Assembly: GCF_008831285.2 (NCBI RefSeq)
Contig: NC_045145.1
Span: 12,028,802 to 12,092,801, forward strand
Direction of reading: 5' to 3'
DNA: 64,000 nt
DNA from: Nymphaea colorata
Lineage: Eukaryota > Streptophyta > Magnoliopsida > Nymphaeales > Nymphaeaceae
Shown here: positions 11,837 to 22,652 of the stretch, piece by piece
Layout: each line of letters starts with the position of its first letter
Numbering within the stretch: position 1 is the stretch's first letter
Position numbers and translations under genes: made by a program
The notes under the pieces: generated by a model
The model's database searches: none
Told to the model about the DNA's origin: nothing
What the model saw: the letters and a program-made list of their open reading frames with translations, nothing else

Positions 11837-12310
11837 CCTAAATGCTGCCCTAAGTTGAGTTGCTTCCCAACGATTTGCTGCCCATGTCCCTTGGCTTCTT
11901 AGCCCCTTTGACGTGAATGTCATGTGCTGCACATGATCGTTATCTGCTCTGTCATTCCTCCTTGAATTGGCCATACTGGCATCCCATCTTTTGATACCAC
12001 CCATGGTTGAAAGCTTCTTCAAGGCAAGAGACCAGTGCACCAGTAGACACTGAACAGGGAATTGTCGAAATTAGGTAAAGCTGGGGATGGAGTCCTTGCA
12101 CGTATGATCCCTTAATTGCAGACGAGAATCTCCATTAACCCTTGCAAATATGGTCAAACTAAACTTTGGTCCGTGGTGTGCAAGAACTGGCTTCTGGTTG
12201 AAGGCCCTTATAAATCTATCCATTCTCATATAGTTGAGTGTAAGGAGGTCTAGGACATGCTCTCCTAACCCATACTCCCAGTCTTTCAAGGCCTCCTCCC
12301 CATATCTCAC
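11837..12310 (-). pseudogene. unrecognised coding-like block, possible captured exon
   Basis: Read on the minus strand there is an open stretch from 12,310 with one stop (12,073-12,071), continuing in the same frame to about 11,837. There GTAAGC follows at once, a good match to a splice donor. The translation has ordinary amino-acid composition (for example WEYGLGEHVLDLL, HVQHMTFTSKG), unlike the low-complexity frames around it. I do not recognise the family. The other frame over the same bases is also fairly open, so it may be chance. Copia D is inserted just upstream, separating it from the calmodulin pseudogene on the same strand. Confidence 0.3.
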
Positions 12311-12607
12311 GCGCCCATTTGAACAAGTCTTTTCCCCAAATTCTGTTGCATGATCATTCGACTGCAGCTCCTCAGCAACCTTTCCATTTTACCAACTGCT
12401 TCGAGCATGCCGAATACCCAAATCAGTGAGTCAGCCTATCGTAACATCTTAAGATATTGACATACTACCACAATAATATCAAATGCATTCTTCATACTAG
12501 AACCTATGAGACTTATAGAAAGAAGAGATGTGTAACCAATGGATAATATCAGAACCATCTCTTATCATTCACCCCTTCTAATCGTGAAGATGCCTTCCCT
12601 TGACTCT

Positions 12608-12796
12608 TGTTAAAGTTTTCTAGAGTCAATTTGAGTCTTTTGGAATATTAGAAAGTGGACAAAGGGACTACTTACTGTTTTCTTATATTTTAGTGGACTG
12701 ATTGTAAATATGTAGTCAACACCCTAATCTCTTTTAATCTAAGATTAGGGTTATGTGATCAATAACAGAAACTTCTCCCTCTCTTTGATTACAACA
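12608..12796 (+). repeat. 5' LTR of copia D (189 bp)
   Basis: TGTTAAAGTTTTCT at the start and GATTACAACA at the end, matched along its length by the 3' LTR. It is followed immediately by the primer binding site. Confidence 0.93.
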
Positions 12797-12810
12797 TGGT
12801 ATCAGAGCCA
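12797..12810 (+). other. primer binding site of copia D
   Basis: TGGTATCAGAGCCA, the usual plant copia primer site complementary to the 3' end of initiator tRNA-Met, directly abutting the 5' LTR. Confidence 0.93.
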
Positions 12811-13531
12811 CCACCGGCGGCGACAGCCAAGTAAGTTTTCCGGCGAACTCCTTCTCCGGCGACTTCTTCCTCTGGCGACTTCTTTCTCTTTCCTCTTCTC
12901 ATCGCCATCTTTATTTCTTCTTACCCACCAACAGAGAGGCGGTAAAGAAATAAAGTTTGGTGTGCTGCGTAGAGAAGGACTGATCACGCCTATGTGGAAG
13001 GCGTGATCAGATCCTTAAGTGGATCTAGTGGCTGTTGTCTAGTATGAGGAACAGCAGATCGTATGGAGATTTTTTTTATGATGTGTAAAACGTGATGATC
13101 GTGAAGTCCTTTTGTTTTTAAAAAAAATAAAAAATAAAAAAGGGAAACGTGGACTGTGTTCTGCCGACAGTGCAGGAGGAGACTGATAATAGCAGATCAG
13201 ATTTGTTTTTTTTCTAAAGGAGTAAACAATCGGCAGAAGGCAGCAGAAATCAGCAGCAATGTCAATCATCTGAAGGTGTAAGCAGTCGGCTGAAAGCATC
13301 AGATTTATTTCTGAAACTGGAAATCCATTGCAGTCGACTAAAATTCTGTAACCTATCTTTTACTCTCTGTTATGCTTTTCAGACGTGGGCAGTTTCTGCG
13401 ATTACACTTTTTTTTTTGTTACCTAGCATGTGATATTTGTATGATTCTTTGAAGATAATAGAGATATATTTCTCTGTGGTGTTTGACTGTTGCATCCTTA
13501 CTAATGTCTCAGTTTTTTTTTGCTTCCTACT

Positions 13532-16500
13532 ATGGCTGATGGTAGTAGATCAGAAAGTTCTAATGAATACAAAATGGCTGGTAACTCCTTTTCGTATGGA
13601 ACCACAATCAAACTTGATTGTTCTAATTATGAAATCTGGTCGAGGATATTTATGATGTCTATGGCTGGTTATAGAAAGAAGCATATTATTGAAAAAGATG
13701 AACCTCTTGAGAAAAAAGGAAATATGCTGCGTGGGAGGAAGATAATGACACTGTAATGACATGGATTATGAACAGTATAGAGTCTCGCATAGCTCCAACA
13801 ATTGCATACTACACCAAAGCTAAAGATATGTGGTCTTTCTTGAAGAAGACGTATTCTCATGCCACTAATGTTATTAAAATTTTACAATTGGAAAAACTGA
13901 AGAAGAGCTTTGTAACATATGGCAAAGAGATCAAGATCTGTCACAATATTTTGCTACATTGACTACTGCATATGAAAGGCTAAAAGCTCTTCGCCCACCT
14001 TGCAAGCACTGCTATGTATCTAAGTCTCAAATTCTCACAGGCAGTGATCTTCCAGACCTAGCAGATACTTATAATAGGCTGAGTCGTCTTGCAGCCACTC
14101 TTACTCAGCCTACGCATGACACACCAGTCTCTGCACTTGTGATGTCAGGAGGACGTGGCCATAGTTTTTTTATTGGAACTAGGGGGCGTGGTGCAGGACG
14201 CGGCGAATTTCAGTGCTCCTATTGTGGTAAACTAGGACATTTAGAGGACCGATGTTGGGACAAGCATCCCCATCTACGTTTTGCTGGTCCACCAGGACGT
14301 GGTGGAGGGAGGAGAAATGCAGGAAAAGGGTTTTCTTCATCTAATGCAACTTCCTCACAGGCTACAGCTTCTCTGGTTGAGTCTCCTACCTGTTTTTCCC
14401 AACCTTCATCATGCTCTCAACTTGAGCAAGGAGGAATATGATATGGTTATAGCTCAGAGGTCTACCCCCGCCTCGACCAGCACTGCTGCAATAGATTCAG
14501 CTTTCTTTGTTGGTGCCCCTACCAGTGACCCAGGTATGATATGGATAATTGACTCGGGAGGATCCAGGCATTGTTGTAATCAACCACAGATGTTTTTATC
14601 ATTTACCAAGTTCACTACACCATAGCATGCCAGATTGACTGATGGCAAGTTGTCCCCTATTCTGGGCAATGGTGATATCTACCTCACACTTTTGGGCACC
14701 ATTACACATATACTATATGCTCCTCGCTTTTCTGTTAACCTGTCATTTGTTAAGCAATTGGCTAGAGATTTACAATGTAGAGTTATTTTTTTTATCCTCA
14801 TTCATGTTCTTTTCAAGACTTATAAACTGGGAAGATGATTGGTGGCGGCCATGAACACGAGGGGCTCTATTTCCTTTTTGTCCATGTAGATGTTGTTGCA
14901 TCCTCTTTCACATCGAAGTCTTCTCCTTTGCAGTGGCATCTCAGACTGGGTCATCCCTCTGTGTCCAAGCTTCGTCACATTTTGCCAGATATTTCTGCAT
15001 CAAAGTCTTTTTTATGTGATGCATGCAAGTTAGGCAAGCATACACATAGTAGTTTCCCTTCGAATCAGAGTCCATCGAGTCAAAGTCCATTTGATCTTCT
15101 CCATGTTGATGTTTGGGGTCCAAGTCGAGTTTCCTTTCATTCACGTTTTTGGTATTACCTAGTTCTGGTTGATGATTTTACTAGAGTCAGTTGGGTCCTC
15201 TCAACCACTGTCAGGTGATCGTTTCCTTGATCCTCCAATAGTCTATACTCGGCGTCAAGGTCCCTCTCCAAACCACCCACCAGAATCTTCTCATGAGGTA
15301 AGTTCCAATGATAAGACTTACTCAGGAAGAAATGATGACTATTCTGCAGATGATCTATCTATTGCTATTCGCAAGGGCCAGCAACAGTGCACAAGGCATC
15401 CAATTTCTAACTCTATCTCTATGGACCATTTGAGTACAAGTTTGGTGCAGTTTGATCGAGCTATGACTAGTCACACTATTCCAACCTCTCACCACCAAGC
15501 CTTATTAGATTCACGATGGAAGCCTGTTATACAGGAAGAAATTGATGCTCTTCTTTTTAGGGAGACTTGAGACTTGGTGGACCCACCGATGAATTGTGAT
15601 GTTGTTGACTCCAAATGAGTATTCACCATCAAATATCATTCTGATGGGTCCGTAGAGCGATTCAAAGCTCATCTTGTTGCTAAAGGGTATACACAGACTT
15701 ATGGGGTGGACTTCTTCGAGACGTTTTCGCCTGTGGCACGGTTAGGTACTATTTGCCTAATTATTTCTCTCGCAGTTCAGTAGGATTGGCCTCTTTTTCA
15801 GCTTGATGTGAAAAATGCATTTCTATATGGTGATCTCTCTGAAACAGTCTATATGCAACAACCACCTGGTTTTGAACGATAGGAGGAGTGTTCCAAAGTA
15901 TAAAAACTCAAAAATGCTATCTATGGACTTAAACAAAGTCCCCATGCATGGTTCCATAAGCTAAGTGAGGTTGTCTCTAAATGTGGATTTCGAAGATCCC
16001 AGCTTGATCACTCGTTGTTTATCAAGCGAGGGACTTCTGGTATAGTGATATTGATTGTATATGTTGATGATATTGACCTCACTGGAGAAAGTACTCAAGA
16101 GATAGTTCAGACAAAAGAGTTTCTACAGAAATGCTTTGTCACAAAAGATCTTGGTCAACTTCGTTATTTACTTGGTATTGAAGTGGCTCGTAGTAGTAAA
16201 GGGTTGTGATGTCTCAAAGGAAACATGTTCTTAATCTTCTGTAGGAAATAAGGTTACTGAGAGCCAAACCTGCTACACTTCTTATGAATCATCGAATTCA
16301 TATGCACGATGATGAATCAGAGACTTTTGACTCTCGTTCTTACAGATCTCTGATAGGAAAACTTTTATATTTGACCATCACTCGTCCAGACATTAGCTTT
16401 GTTGTAAATAAGCTTAATCAATTCATGGAGAAACCTCGGAAAGTTCATTGGGAGGCTGCTTTAATGGTGATAAAATACTTGAAATCAGCCCTAGGAAAGG

Positions 16501-17009
16501 GGTTATGGTTCAAAAAAGGAGAATGTGTAGACATAAAAGCATATAGTGATGCTGATTATGCAGGGTCAGTAAATGACAGGAGATCTACTATAGGTTTTTG
16601 CGTCTTTATTGGCGGGAATCTTATTTCTTGGAAGAGCAAGAAACAAAATGTGGTTGCTAGATCGAGTACAGAGTCTGAATATAGAGGGATGGCTCAAACG
16701 GCGGCTGAAATGTCATGGGTCAAATCAATGCTTCTAGCATTAAAAATTTCAAAGAAACTTCCAATGAAGATGTACTGTGATAACAAAGCAGCTACCTACA
16801 TTGCAAATAACTTTGTCTTTCATGAGAGGACGAAACACATTGAAGTGAATTGTCATTATGTTCGAGACTTGGTACAAGGAGTCATTAGCACGATTCATGT
16901 TTCCTCTGAAGATCAAACAACTGATATGTTTACTAAGGCTCTTCCCATTAGAGATTTCTTGAGAGAATGTAACAAGTTGAGCATGATTGATATCTATGCT
17001 CCAGCTTGA
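13532..17009 (+). pseudogene. copia D gag-pol, decayed and internally deleted
   Basis: The gag start is taken at ATG 13,532 (MADGS), the first Met of the recognisable gag. Gag is split over three frames (to 13,756; 13,756-13,962; 13,959-14,441) and has a CCHC knuckle CSYCGKLGHLEDRC near 14,213-14,254. Protease motif WIIDSGGS is at about 14,540. Integrase has the zinc-binding H-H-C-C and SDVWGP-like DVWGP, then VLVDDFTR, and is cut at about 15,195, where the sequence jumps to the linker before reverse transcriptase; the rest of the catalytic core is missing. Reverse transcriptase runs 15,500-16,210 with stops near 15,616, 15,781, 15,880 and 15,900 but an intact YVDD (about 16,060). RNase H (16,284-17,009) is one open frame. 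This copy cannot make an active integrase. Confidence 0.92.
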
Positions 17010-17016
17010 GGGGGAG

Positions 17017-17206
17017 TGTTAAAGTTTTCTAAAGTCAATTTGAGTCATTCTAAAATATTAGAAAGTGGACAAAGGGACTACTTATTGTTTTCCTATATTT
17101 TAGTGAACTAAAATTGTAAATATGTAGTCGACACCCTAATCTCTACTAATCTGAGATTAGGGTTACGTGATCAATAACAAAAACTTCTCTCTCTCTGATT
17201 ACAACA
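17017..17206 (+). repeat. 3' LTR of copia D (190 bp)
   Basis: Starts TGTTAAAGTTTTCTAAAG after the polypurine tract and ends GATTACAACA. It is colinear with the 5' LTR, with scattered substitutions and two or three small indels. Confidence 0.93.
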
Positions 17207-17421
17207 ACTCCTAAAAAATATGTCATCGAATATCTGGCGCAACTGCAATATCCTTTTAGTTTTAAGGATGCATCGCTCAGATAAACAGTAACTCGTCCCT
17301 TAGATTGTTGTAAAACCCCTCACTCCCTTTCTCTTCATGTTGATGCTTCTTTGCTTGATTGGATTCATCAAGCCTTGTTTTTGATACTGATTTCAAAGAT
17401 GCCATTGTTTTCTTTGTTTGG

Positions 17422-17685
17422 CTCTTTGTTAGTGAGTTCCTTCCCAAGGTAGGTCAACACAAGGTACCACTCAGCAGCAAAGGAGAAGCCATCGTGCTCC
17501 TTGTCGAAGGCATAGGAGTTCTCTTTCCCATTGGCACTGGCCCCGTTGATCAAGTCTTGTGGTGCTGCCTCTCTTGGGTATTGCTCCTGATCTTGATTCC
17601 TAATATAACCATCCTCCCCAACATCGAATAGGCAGAAGGCCTCTTTAACTTCAGACATTAGGTCGCTGATGCGCTGATCTACCAT
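17422..17685 (-). pseudogene. calmodulin pseudogene fragment
   Basis: Calmodulin is the four-EF-hand calcium sensor. Reading minus from ATG 17,685, the frame begins MVDQ and runs through KEAF.LFD..GDG-type EF-hand 1 (residues 14-28), a segment aligning to the linker and start of EF-hand 2 (QDLIN..SANGK, residues 43-54), then jumps to the start of EF-hand 3 (FDKEHDGFSFAAE, residues 60-72) and its exit helix (LTYLGKELTNKE, 77-88). Relative to the very conserved family it has lost about six residues in EF-hand 1 and about 27-29 between the second and third hands, and several calcium-binding positions are changed. There is no intron in the covered part, as in a processed copy, but the stretch is short. 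The frame runs on to 17,368 without further calmodulin likeness. Confidence 0.85.
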
Positions 17686-18137
17686 ACCAATCTCAAGTAG
17701 TGGTGGAAGGTTTTCTTGGGTTCAACAAGGTCCAGGGAACTGCAGTCGACTTCCAACACTTCCGAGAACTACACCAAACCACCAATTTCCATAGTCCAAC
17801 CTTCGAAACTCTTCAGCCAACTCCATTGGTAAGGGCTCATCTCTGTGCCAGCAGCTTGGCCATATAGTGACTCCCTCTGGAGGGCACAACCTCTGATAAC
17901 GCTCTTTGCCCAAGAAGAGGAAGAATTGCCACCGCAGCCATATCCCAAAACTCGCAAGGTTGTAGATGTAGCGTCGTATTCCTTAGGCTGATTAGGGCTC
18001 CAAAATTCAGGACTAGGCATGCCATACAGCAGTAGCAAATAGCCATTAGATACTTTGTCTGATAGCTGAAGCAGCCCATAGATGATCTTCAACTGTGACA
18101 CCTGGCTGATTTATGACTGAATCGGCGAACGCTCTCT
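17686..18137 (-). other. unrecognised sequence between an LTR and the calmodulin pseudogene
   Basis: Minus-strand frames of 60-110 codons overlap here (for example 17,769-18,101) and none is recognisable. GC content and codon-like texture are higher than in neighbouring intergenic DNA, so captured or decayed coding sequence is possible. The stretch 17,207-17,421 on the other side of the pseudogene shows nothing. Confidence 0.4.
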
Positions 18138-18146
18138 CTGATACCA
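18138..18146 (-). other. primer-binding-site-like motif (minus strand)
   Basis: On the minus strand TGGTATCAG followed by AGAGAGC lies 2 bases beyond the end of the LTR at 18,149-18,396, matching the tRNA-Met primer site of plant copia elements. This makes that LTR look like a 5' LTR on this side. Confidence 0.65.
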
Positions 18147-18148
18147 GT

Positions 18149-18396
18149 TGATAGCAACAGATACCTAAGGAACCAACCAACACAACACACCCTAAAGTCC
18201 TAAACCCTAACCCCAAGTAGGGTTCCTCCCTCCCAAAGGGTCAAAGTCACTCAAGACATGCGATAGATTCCCTCCATAAGGATTCGACCCTATTTGCAAG
18301 CAATTATTGGGTCTGTCCACCAGACCCATTCACTATCAGTATGTCTCCAGATTCAAATTCAATATAACATAACATAAAAACATGCACGCCTTAACA
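18149..18396 (-). repeat. copia-type LTR, minus orientation (248 bp)
   Basis: On the minus strand it begins TGTTAAGGCGTGCATG right after a polypurine tract (CTTGAGGGGAGAA) and ends GCTATCA. It has a polypurine tract on its outer side and a primer-site motif on its inner side, an arrangement expected of a shared LTR in a tandem or recombined array. A TATA-like stretch lies in the first 50 bases. Confidence 0.75.
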
Positions 18397-19384
18397 TTCT
18401 CCCCTCAAGTTGTGCATGGTTCTGAAGCATGGACTATGTCTTTCAGAAACCAAAATTTGTTTTCGTGAATCCTTTTGTGAACAAATCAGCAACCTGATTA
18501 TTTGAATGAAAAAAAAAATGAGGTTCAATCTCCTTATCTGTAATCTTTTGTCTGATATACTACTGATCAATCTCAATATATTTATTTTTACTATGAGAAA
18601 TGCAAATCAGTGAAATTTGAACTGCATCCGACAATTGCATCACATAAAAGAAAATACATAGGGCATTTACAAAATGACAAAACAAGATTTGATATGGATA
18701 TGGTATGTGTCCAGATTCAATTCAATGTACCAACATAACATATAAACATGCATGCCTTAACATTCTCCCTCAAGTTGTGCATGGTTTTGAACCATGGACT
18801 ATGTCCTTCGGAAACCAAAACCTGTTTTCGTGAATCCCTTTGTGAACAAATCAGCAACCTGATTATTTGAATGAAAAAAATGAGGTTCAGTCTCCTTAAC
18901 TGTAATCTTTCGTCTGATATAATGTCGATCAATTTCAATATATTTAGTTTTACTATGGAGGAATCCAAATGAGTGAAATTTGAATTGCATCCAACACTTG
19001 CATGATTGCATCACATAAAAGAAAATACATGGGACATTTACAAAATGACAAAACAACATTTGATATGGATTGATGTGTCCAGATTCAAATTCAATATAAT
19101 AACATAACATATAAACATGCATGGCTTAATGTTCTCCCTCAAGCTGTGCATGGTTCTGAACCATGGACTATGTCCTTCAGAAACCAAAACCTGTTTTTGT
19201 GGATCCCTTTGCAAACAAATCAGCAACCTGATTATTTGAATGAAAAAAAATGAGGTTCAATCTCCTTATCTGTAATCTTTAATTCTGATCAATCTCAATA
19301 TATTTAGTTTTACTATGAGGAATCCAAATGAGTGAAATTTGAATTGCATCAGATAATTGCATCACATAAAAGAAAATATATGGA
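18347..19384 (-). repeat. tandem triplication of RNase H tail, PPT and LTR edge (about 365 bp unit)
   Basis: Three head-to-tail copies: 18,347-18,710, 18,711-19,078 and 19,079-19,384 (last one partial). Each, read minus, holds the final roughly 65 codons of a copia RNase H (KTKYIEIDRHYIRRK, then NNQVADLFTKG), the polypurine tract and about the first 45-50 bases of the LTR. Copies differ by substitutions and small indels, so the amplification is not recent. Only the copy nearest 18,396 continues into a whole LTR. Confidence 0.9.
18397..19384 (-). pseudogene. copia RNase H C-terminus, three broken copies
   Basis: Minus-strand RNase H ends of a copia pol. The motif IEIDRHYIR, the pair VADLFTKG and the terminal NHAQLEGEC-like tail before the polypurine tract are seen in the copies. 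Each lacks all upstream pol, and frames are interrupted just before the tail. They are part of the tandem unit, not independent insertions. Confidence 0.85.
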
Positions 19385-19658
19385 AATTGGTTCCTGCAAC
19401 TCAAGCAATAAATGTCTAAGTCAAGTCACTTCTACTGTGGCAGCAGACATGGATCAACATTTATGCTTTTGTACGAAATCCAAAAAGTGTTTTTTTTTTT
19501 TTTGTTATCAATTGGTCCAAGAAATGAGGTTAGGACCAATGAGAACACAATATCCTGATAATTATGATTTATGTCCAAATTTTTTTGTTTATCTTTTAAC
19601 CATCCACACCATGGACAAATACTCTATTAGCAGAGCACATGAAAAAGTGATGAAGTAC
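19385..19658. other. spacer 3' of TRIP4 exon 2
   Basis: Immediately downstream of the exon 2 donor on the minus strand, so start of an intron if the gene is intact. AT-rich with a T run near 19,490; no further TRIP4-like exon is seen before the copia repeat. Confidence 0.5.
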
Positions 19659-22652
19659 CTCAGCTGATAACCATTTACTTCCCTCTACTTCATAATAGTC
19701 ACTCTGGTCATCAATCACTGTTGTACGTAGAGCAGAATTCCTGTCATAATCGACAAGCCTTTTCCTGAAAGCTTCTGCTGCTGCTTCTGCTTCAGAAAGA
19801 GGAACTGCAGTTTGATCCAGACCAGCATAGGTGCTCCCTTCTCGAAGAACAAGTGCAGCACAAAAACTGCATGGTCCTTCACCTTCTTGCTCACATACAA
19901 TCTTGCCACAAGACAAACAGTTGCTAACAAGCTTGTGTCTACGAGCTTGACATGAGCATGGCTTTCCTCGTTGAAATACAATAGACCCCTTAGCAGCATC
20001 TGCAAGTGAAACCAATTTACCGGATTTCTTCTTTTTGGAAACATTAATTGCATTCCTCTGGATGCTTTGAGCATCTGTTGGCTTGGGATCACTTATTCCT
20101 TCCTGTTTACTGATATTAACTTCATCTTTGGGTTTTCTGGTCTGCTTTCTCACTCCAATAGTCAGACCTTCATCAGCAGGAGGCTTGATATAGGTCTGCA
20201 GGTTAGGCTTCAAGATATGACCGGTCTCAGTGCTGGAATTCACACAACCTCTTCTTTGCATGTACTCCTCTACTAAAGGTTGAACTATCTCTTGACCAAC
20301 AATATTCTGCAGAATTAAACAGGAGAAAGGTAGCTGTTTAAAATAAACGAAAGGACTCGTGCCTCTTCCACGCCCCACTTTGCATAAAAATTGCAATGCA
20401 TTGGTGTTCCTTCAGCTAGAGAGTTTATCTAACTGAAATGTTGTTCAACCGAAAGACTAAACCCAATCCACCATAGAATGTAAATGCACAAGCTGGTTAA
20501 TACTTAATATCTTTAAGGTTTTGAAATCTTCACTGTGATGATCCTTGTCAATAGTCAACACATTGATAACAACATTTGACGGACATTAATAATTAAAAGG
20601 AACCAAGTTCAAGGAATTACCCAACATCACCTGTAACATGAGTTGTCACGGAAGAATTATCGTAACGCATGCCTAGAGCATCTTGTTTTAAATTCATTCC
20701 TGATATTGTAACTAAGATAAACTCTTCGCATCACTAATAATCTTTGTTACTTATGGCTTTTCTGAATTTAATGAAAATTTAGTACTACGAGATTTCTCTC
20801 TATTTTTAGTATTGTACCAATAATTTGTGCTAATATGCCCATCCTTTTAGGTAAAAAAACTTGTTGGAATAACCCTTGAACTTTGATTTCCTACCATCAC
20901 ACCGTCAATCTGCTCATCTATTCCTCCCTTGTCCTCTTATCTCTCCAAAAAGTTTCCTCACATTCTCCAAAAAGTTTCCTCACATCCATGCCAATGAAAC
21001 ATACTAGTAGCAAGGACTCTATGCATAACAAGTTGCACACTAGCATGTTTGGTAATATCCCTCAAGGGCATATCATATTGTAAGAACTTTGTGCACAAAT
21101 CTTCAAAAGCAAGCAAAGCAAGAAAGCACAATAGGAAAATCGCAAGAACACAACTTTCAAGTTCCAAGCCACTCACATTTGTTGCATTTGAAACTTGTCC
21201 GACACTTCACAAGCCCCAATTGTCAATTGATCAGTTATGCCTCTTACTTTACATAAATTTCAAGAATAAATATGAAACCATTCCTTTGAAGCTGAAATCA
21301 TTATCACAAATATCGCGTCTTTTTGGAAAAAGAGCCAATATTTATGTTACAAATGATTAAAACAAAAAAAATGGAAAACGACCCTTTTTAAAAAAAATGA
21401 AAAATAAATTTAATGTCTTTCTTCACATTTTTATCAAGCTTCCTTATGCTATTTTATGTTACTTTTGCTTTAAAGTATAAAAGTTAAGCTAAATTATTTA
21501 TCTTCATTTCTATCATTACTAAAACATTATTTTTATGATTTCATCTTAATTTTTTTATGTTTATTTATTAGTTTTTCATTTATTTTATTTTTACTTAATC
21601 TTTAGGATTTTCTCTTTCTCAAAAAATTGCAAGATTTTCCCAGGCAAAGAACTTTGCCAAATAATAGCTGAGACAAACCTCGACATTTAAAACTTGAACA
21701 CCACATAGTGTCAATGGCTGAAATTCACATTTGAGATACAAAATTCTAGTCTGCAATATCCAAGAGTAAGCCTGAACGCATTTATTTTATAAATCTATTA
21801 CTGAACAGTCATTTGGAATTGCTCCCAACACCTCTCGAGACAAAAAAAAAAGAAAAAAAAAGTTAACGTAAACTGCTAAACTTTGACCTCTTTTCATTCA
21901 AGATGTAGCTCAAGATTTTGGATGAATCTGGTAAAAGCAACCTTCGTGTCAACCATTACCTCTTGCAGAGAAAATTTTTATGGGGCTGGAATTGATCCAT
22001 ACAAAACGTCCAAGGAAATCTTGACTTATGAATAAAGAGAAATCTGCCTTTACAACTCAAGAAATTGGAATTATGGAGTTTTATTACCGTAAGTTCGCCT
22101 AAGAAATTGGAAAACCTCTCATTGAGAAACGAAGAGTCCACGGCTAAAGATTTGAAGCTAGTAAGAAGAAAGGAAGTTGCAGGAACAAAACGAAAATACC
22201 CAATCAGACACCGCCCCAATCTCAACAATGACGACCAGCACAATGAAACAAGGTTTTTCTGTATTTTTCTGGTTTTACTATTTTCTGTGATTGTTGCTTT
22301 TTTAGAGGATTTGCTAACATTAATACATTAAGGGTATTTCGAACATTTCAGGATTGCTGATATTGCTTGACTTAGGATACCCACCTCGGACAAGAAAAGA
22401 ACGAAACCAAGAGGCAAGGAAGAAATTTATGAATTAAAAAATAAAAAGAAAGAAAAAATCAACACCAAAAGTAGGAGTAAGAAAGAGGGCTATTACGTTA
22501 AGGTATTCCCTGGCGTCCTTCGGGGTGGCCAACTCGCAGTAGGAGACGACCCCCGCGATGACGTCGTCTTCCAGGGAAAACTCGTTGTCCACTTGATTGC
22601 AGAGACGAATCAAAGCCTTCTCCAGCCACTTTCCCGCATTCGATCCACCCAT
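19659..22652 (-). CDS. TRIP4: TRIP4/ASC-1 homologue, exons 1 and 2 (3' part not found)
   Basis: Activating signal cointegrator 1: a transcription coactivator and, in the ASC-1 complex, a ribosome-quality-control factor. Exon 1 is 22,652-22,497 (52 codons, ATG MGGSNAGKWLEKAL), ending before GTAATA. Intron 1 is 22,496-20,307, with acceptor TTCTGCAG. Exon 2 is 20,306-19,659 (216 codons), phase 0, ending before GTACTT. The diagnostic C2HC5 zinc finger is complete at about residues 169-201 (CSC, H, then five Cys, with VCEQEGEGPC). The following VDYDRNSALRTTVIDDQSDY and KWLS also match the family. The family continues with a helical region and a C-terminal ASCH domain; I cannot find these on this strand down to 10.6 kb, where copia insertions dominate. 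Either the later exons lie outside the window or the gene is truncated. An alternative open frame extends exon 2 upstream to 20,396, but the splice signal and homology favour 20,306. Confidence 0.88.
20307..22496 (-). other. intron 1 of TRIP4
   Basis: About 2.2 kb, AT-rich, with poly-A/T stretches at 21,360-21,650. It contains a 22 bp tandem repeat at 20,941-20,984. No recognisable transposon ends or coding. Confidence 0.75.
20941..20984. repeat. 22 bp direct tandem repeat in TRIP4 intron 1
   Basis: Two identical adjacent copies of a unit beginning TCTCCAAAAAGTTTCC. Confidence 0.9.

Larger units (their letters stand above)
10643..12607. other. non-coding stretch between copia C and copia D
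   Basis: No convincing host gene. It holds an AT-rich tandem repeat (10,715-10,813), an A-rich segment to about 11,230, a minus-strand open frame of 123 codons (11,225-11,596) that matches nothing I recognise and is hydrophobic in its second half, a cluster of perfect short inverted repeats (11,664-11,820) and a minus-strand coding-like block (11,837-12,310). From 12,360 to 12,607 I see nothing. Confidence 0.6.
12608..17206 (+). mobile_element. Ty1/copia retrotransposon D, both LTRs present (4.6 kb)
   Basis: The 5' LTR (12,608-12,796), primer binding site, gag-pol, polypurine tract (GCTTGAGGGGGAG) and 3' LTR (17,017-17,206) are all present. The flanks are ACTCT (12,603-12,607) and ACTCC (17,207-17,211), a 5 bp target duplication with one mismatch. 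The two LTRs differ at roughly 17 sites of about 190 by hand count, so the insertion is old. An internal deletion removes most of the integrase. Confidence 0.95.

Noticed and set aside
14941-15144. Minus 67 codon frame inside the copia D integrase
   Set aside because: Shadow of the plus-strand integrase coding.
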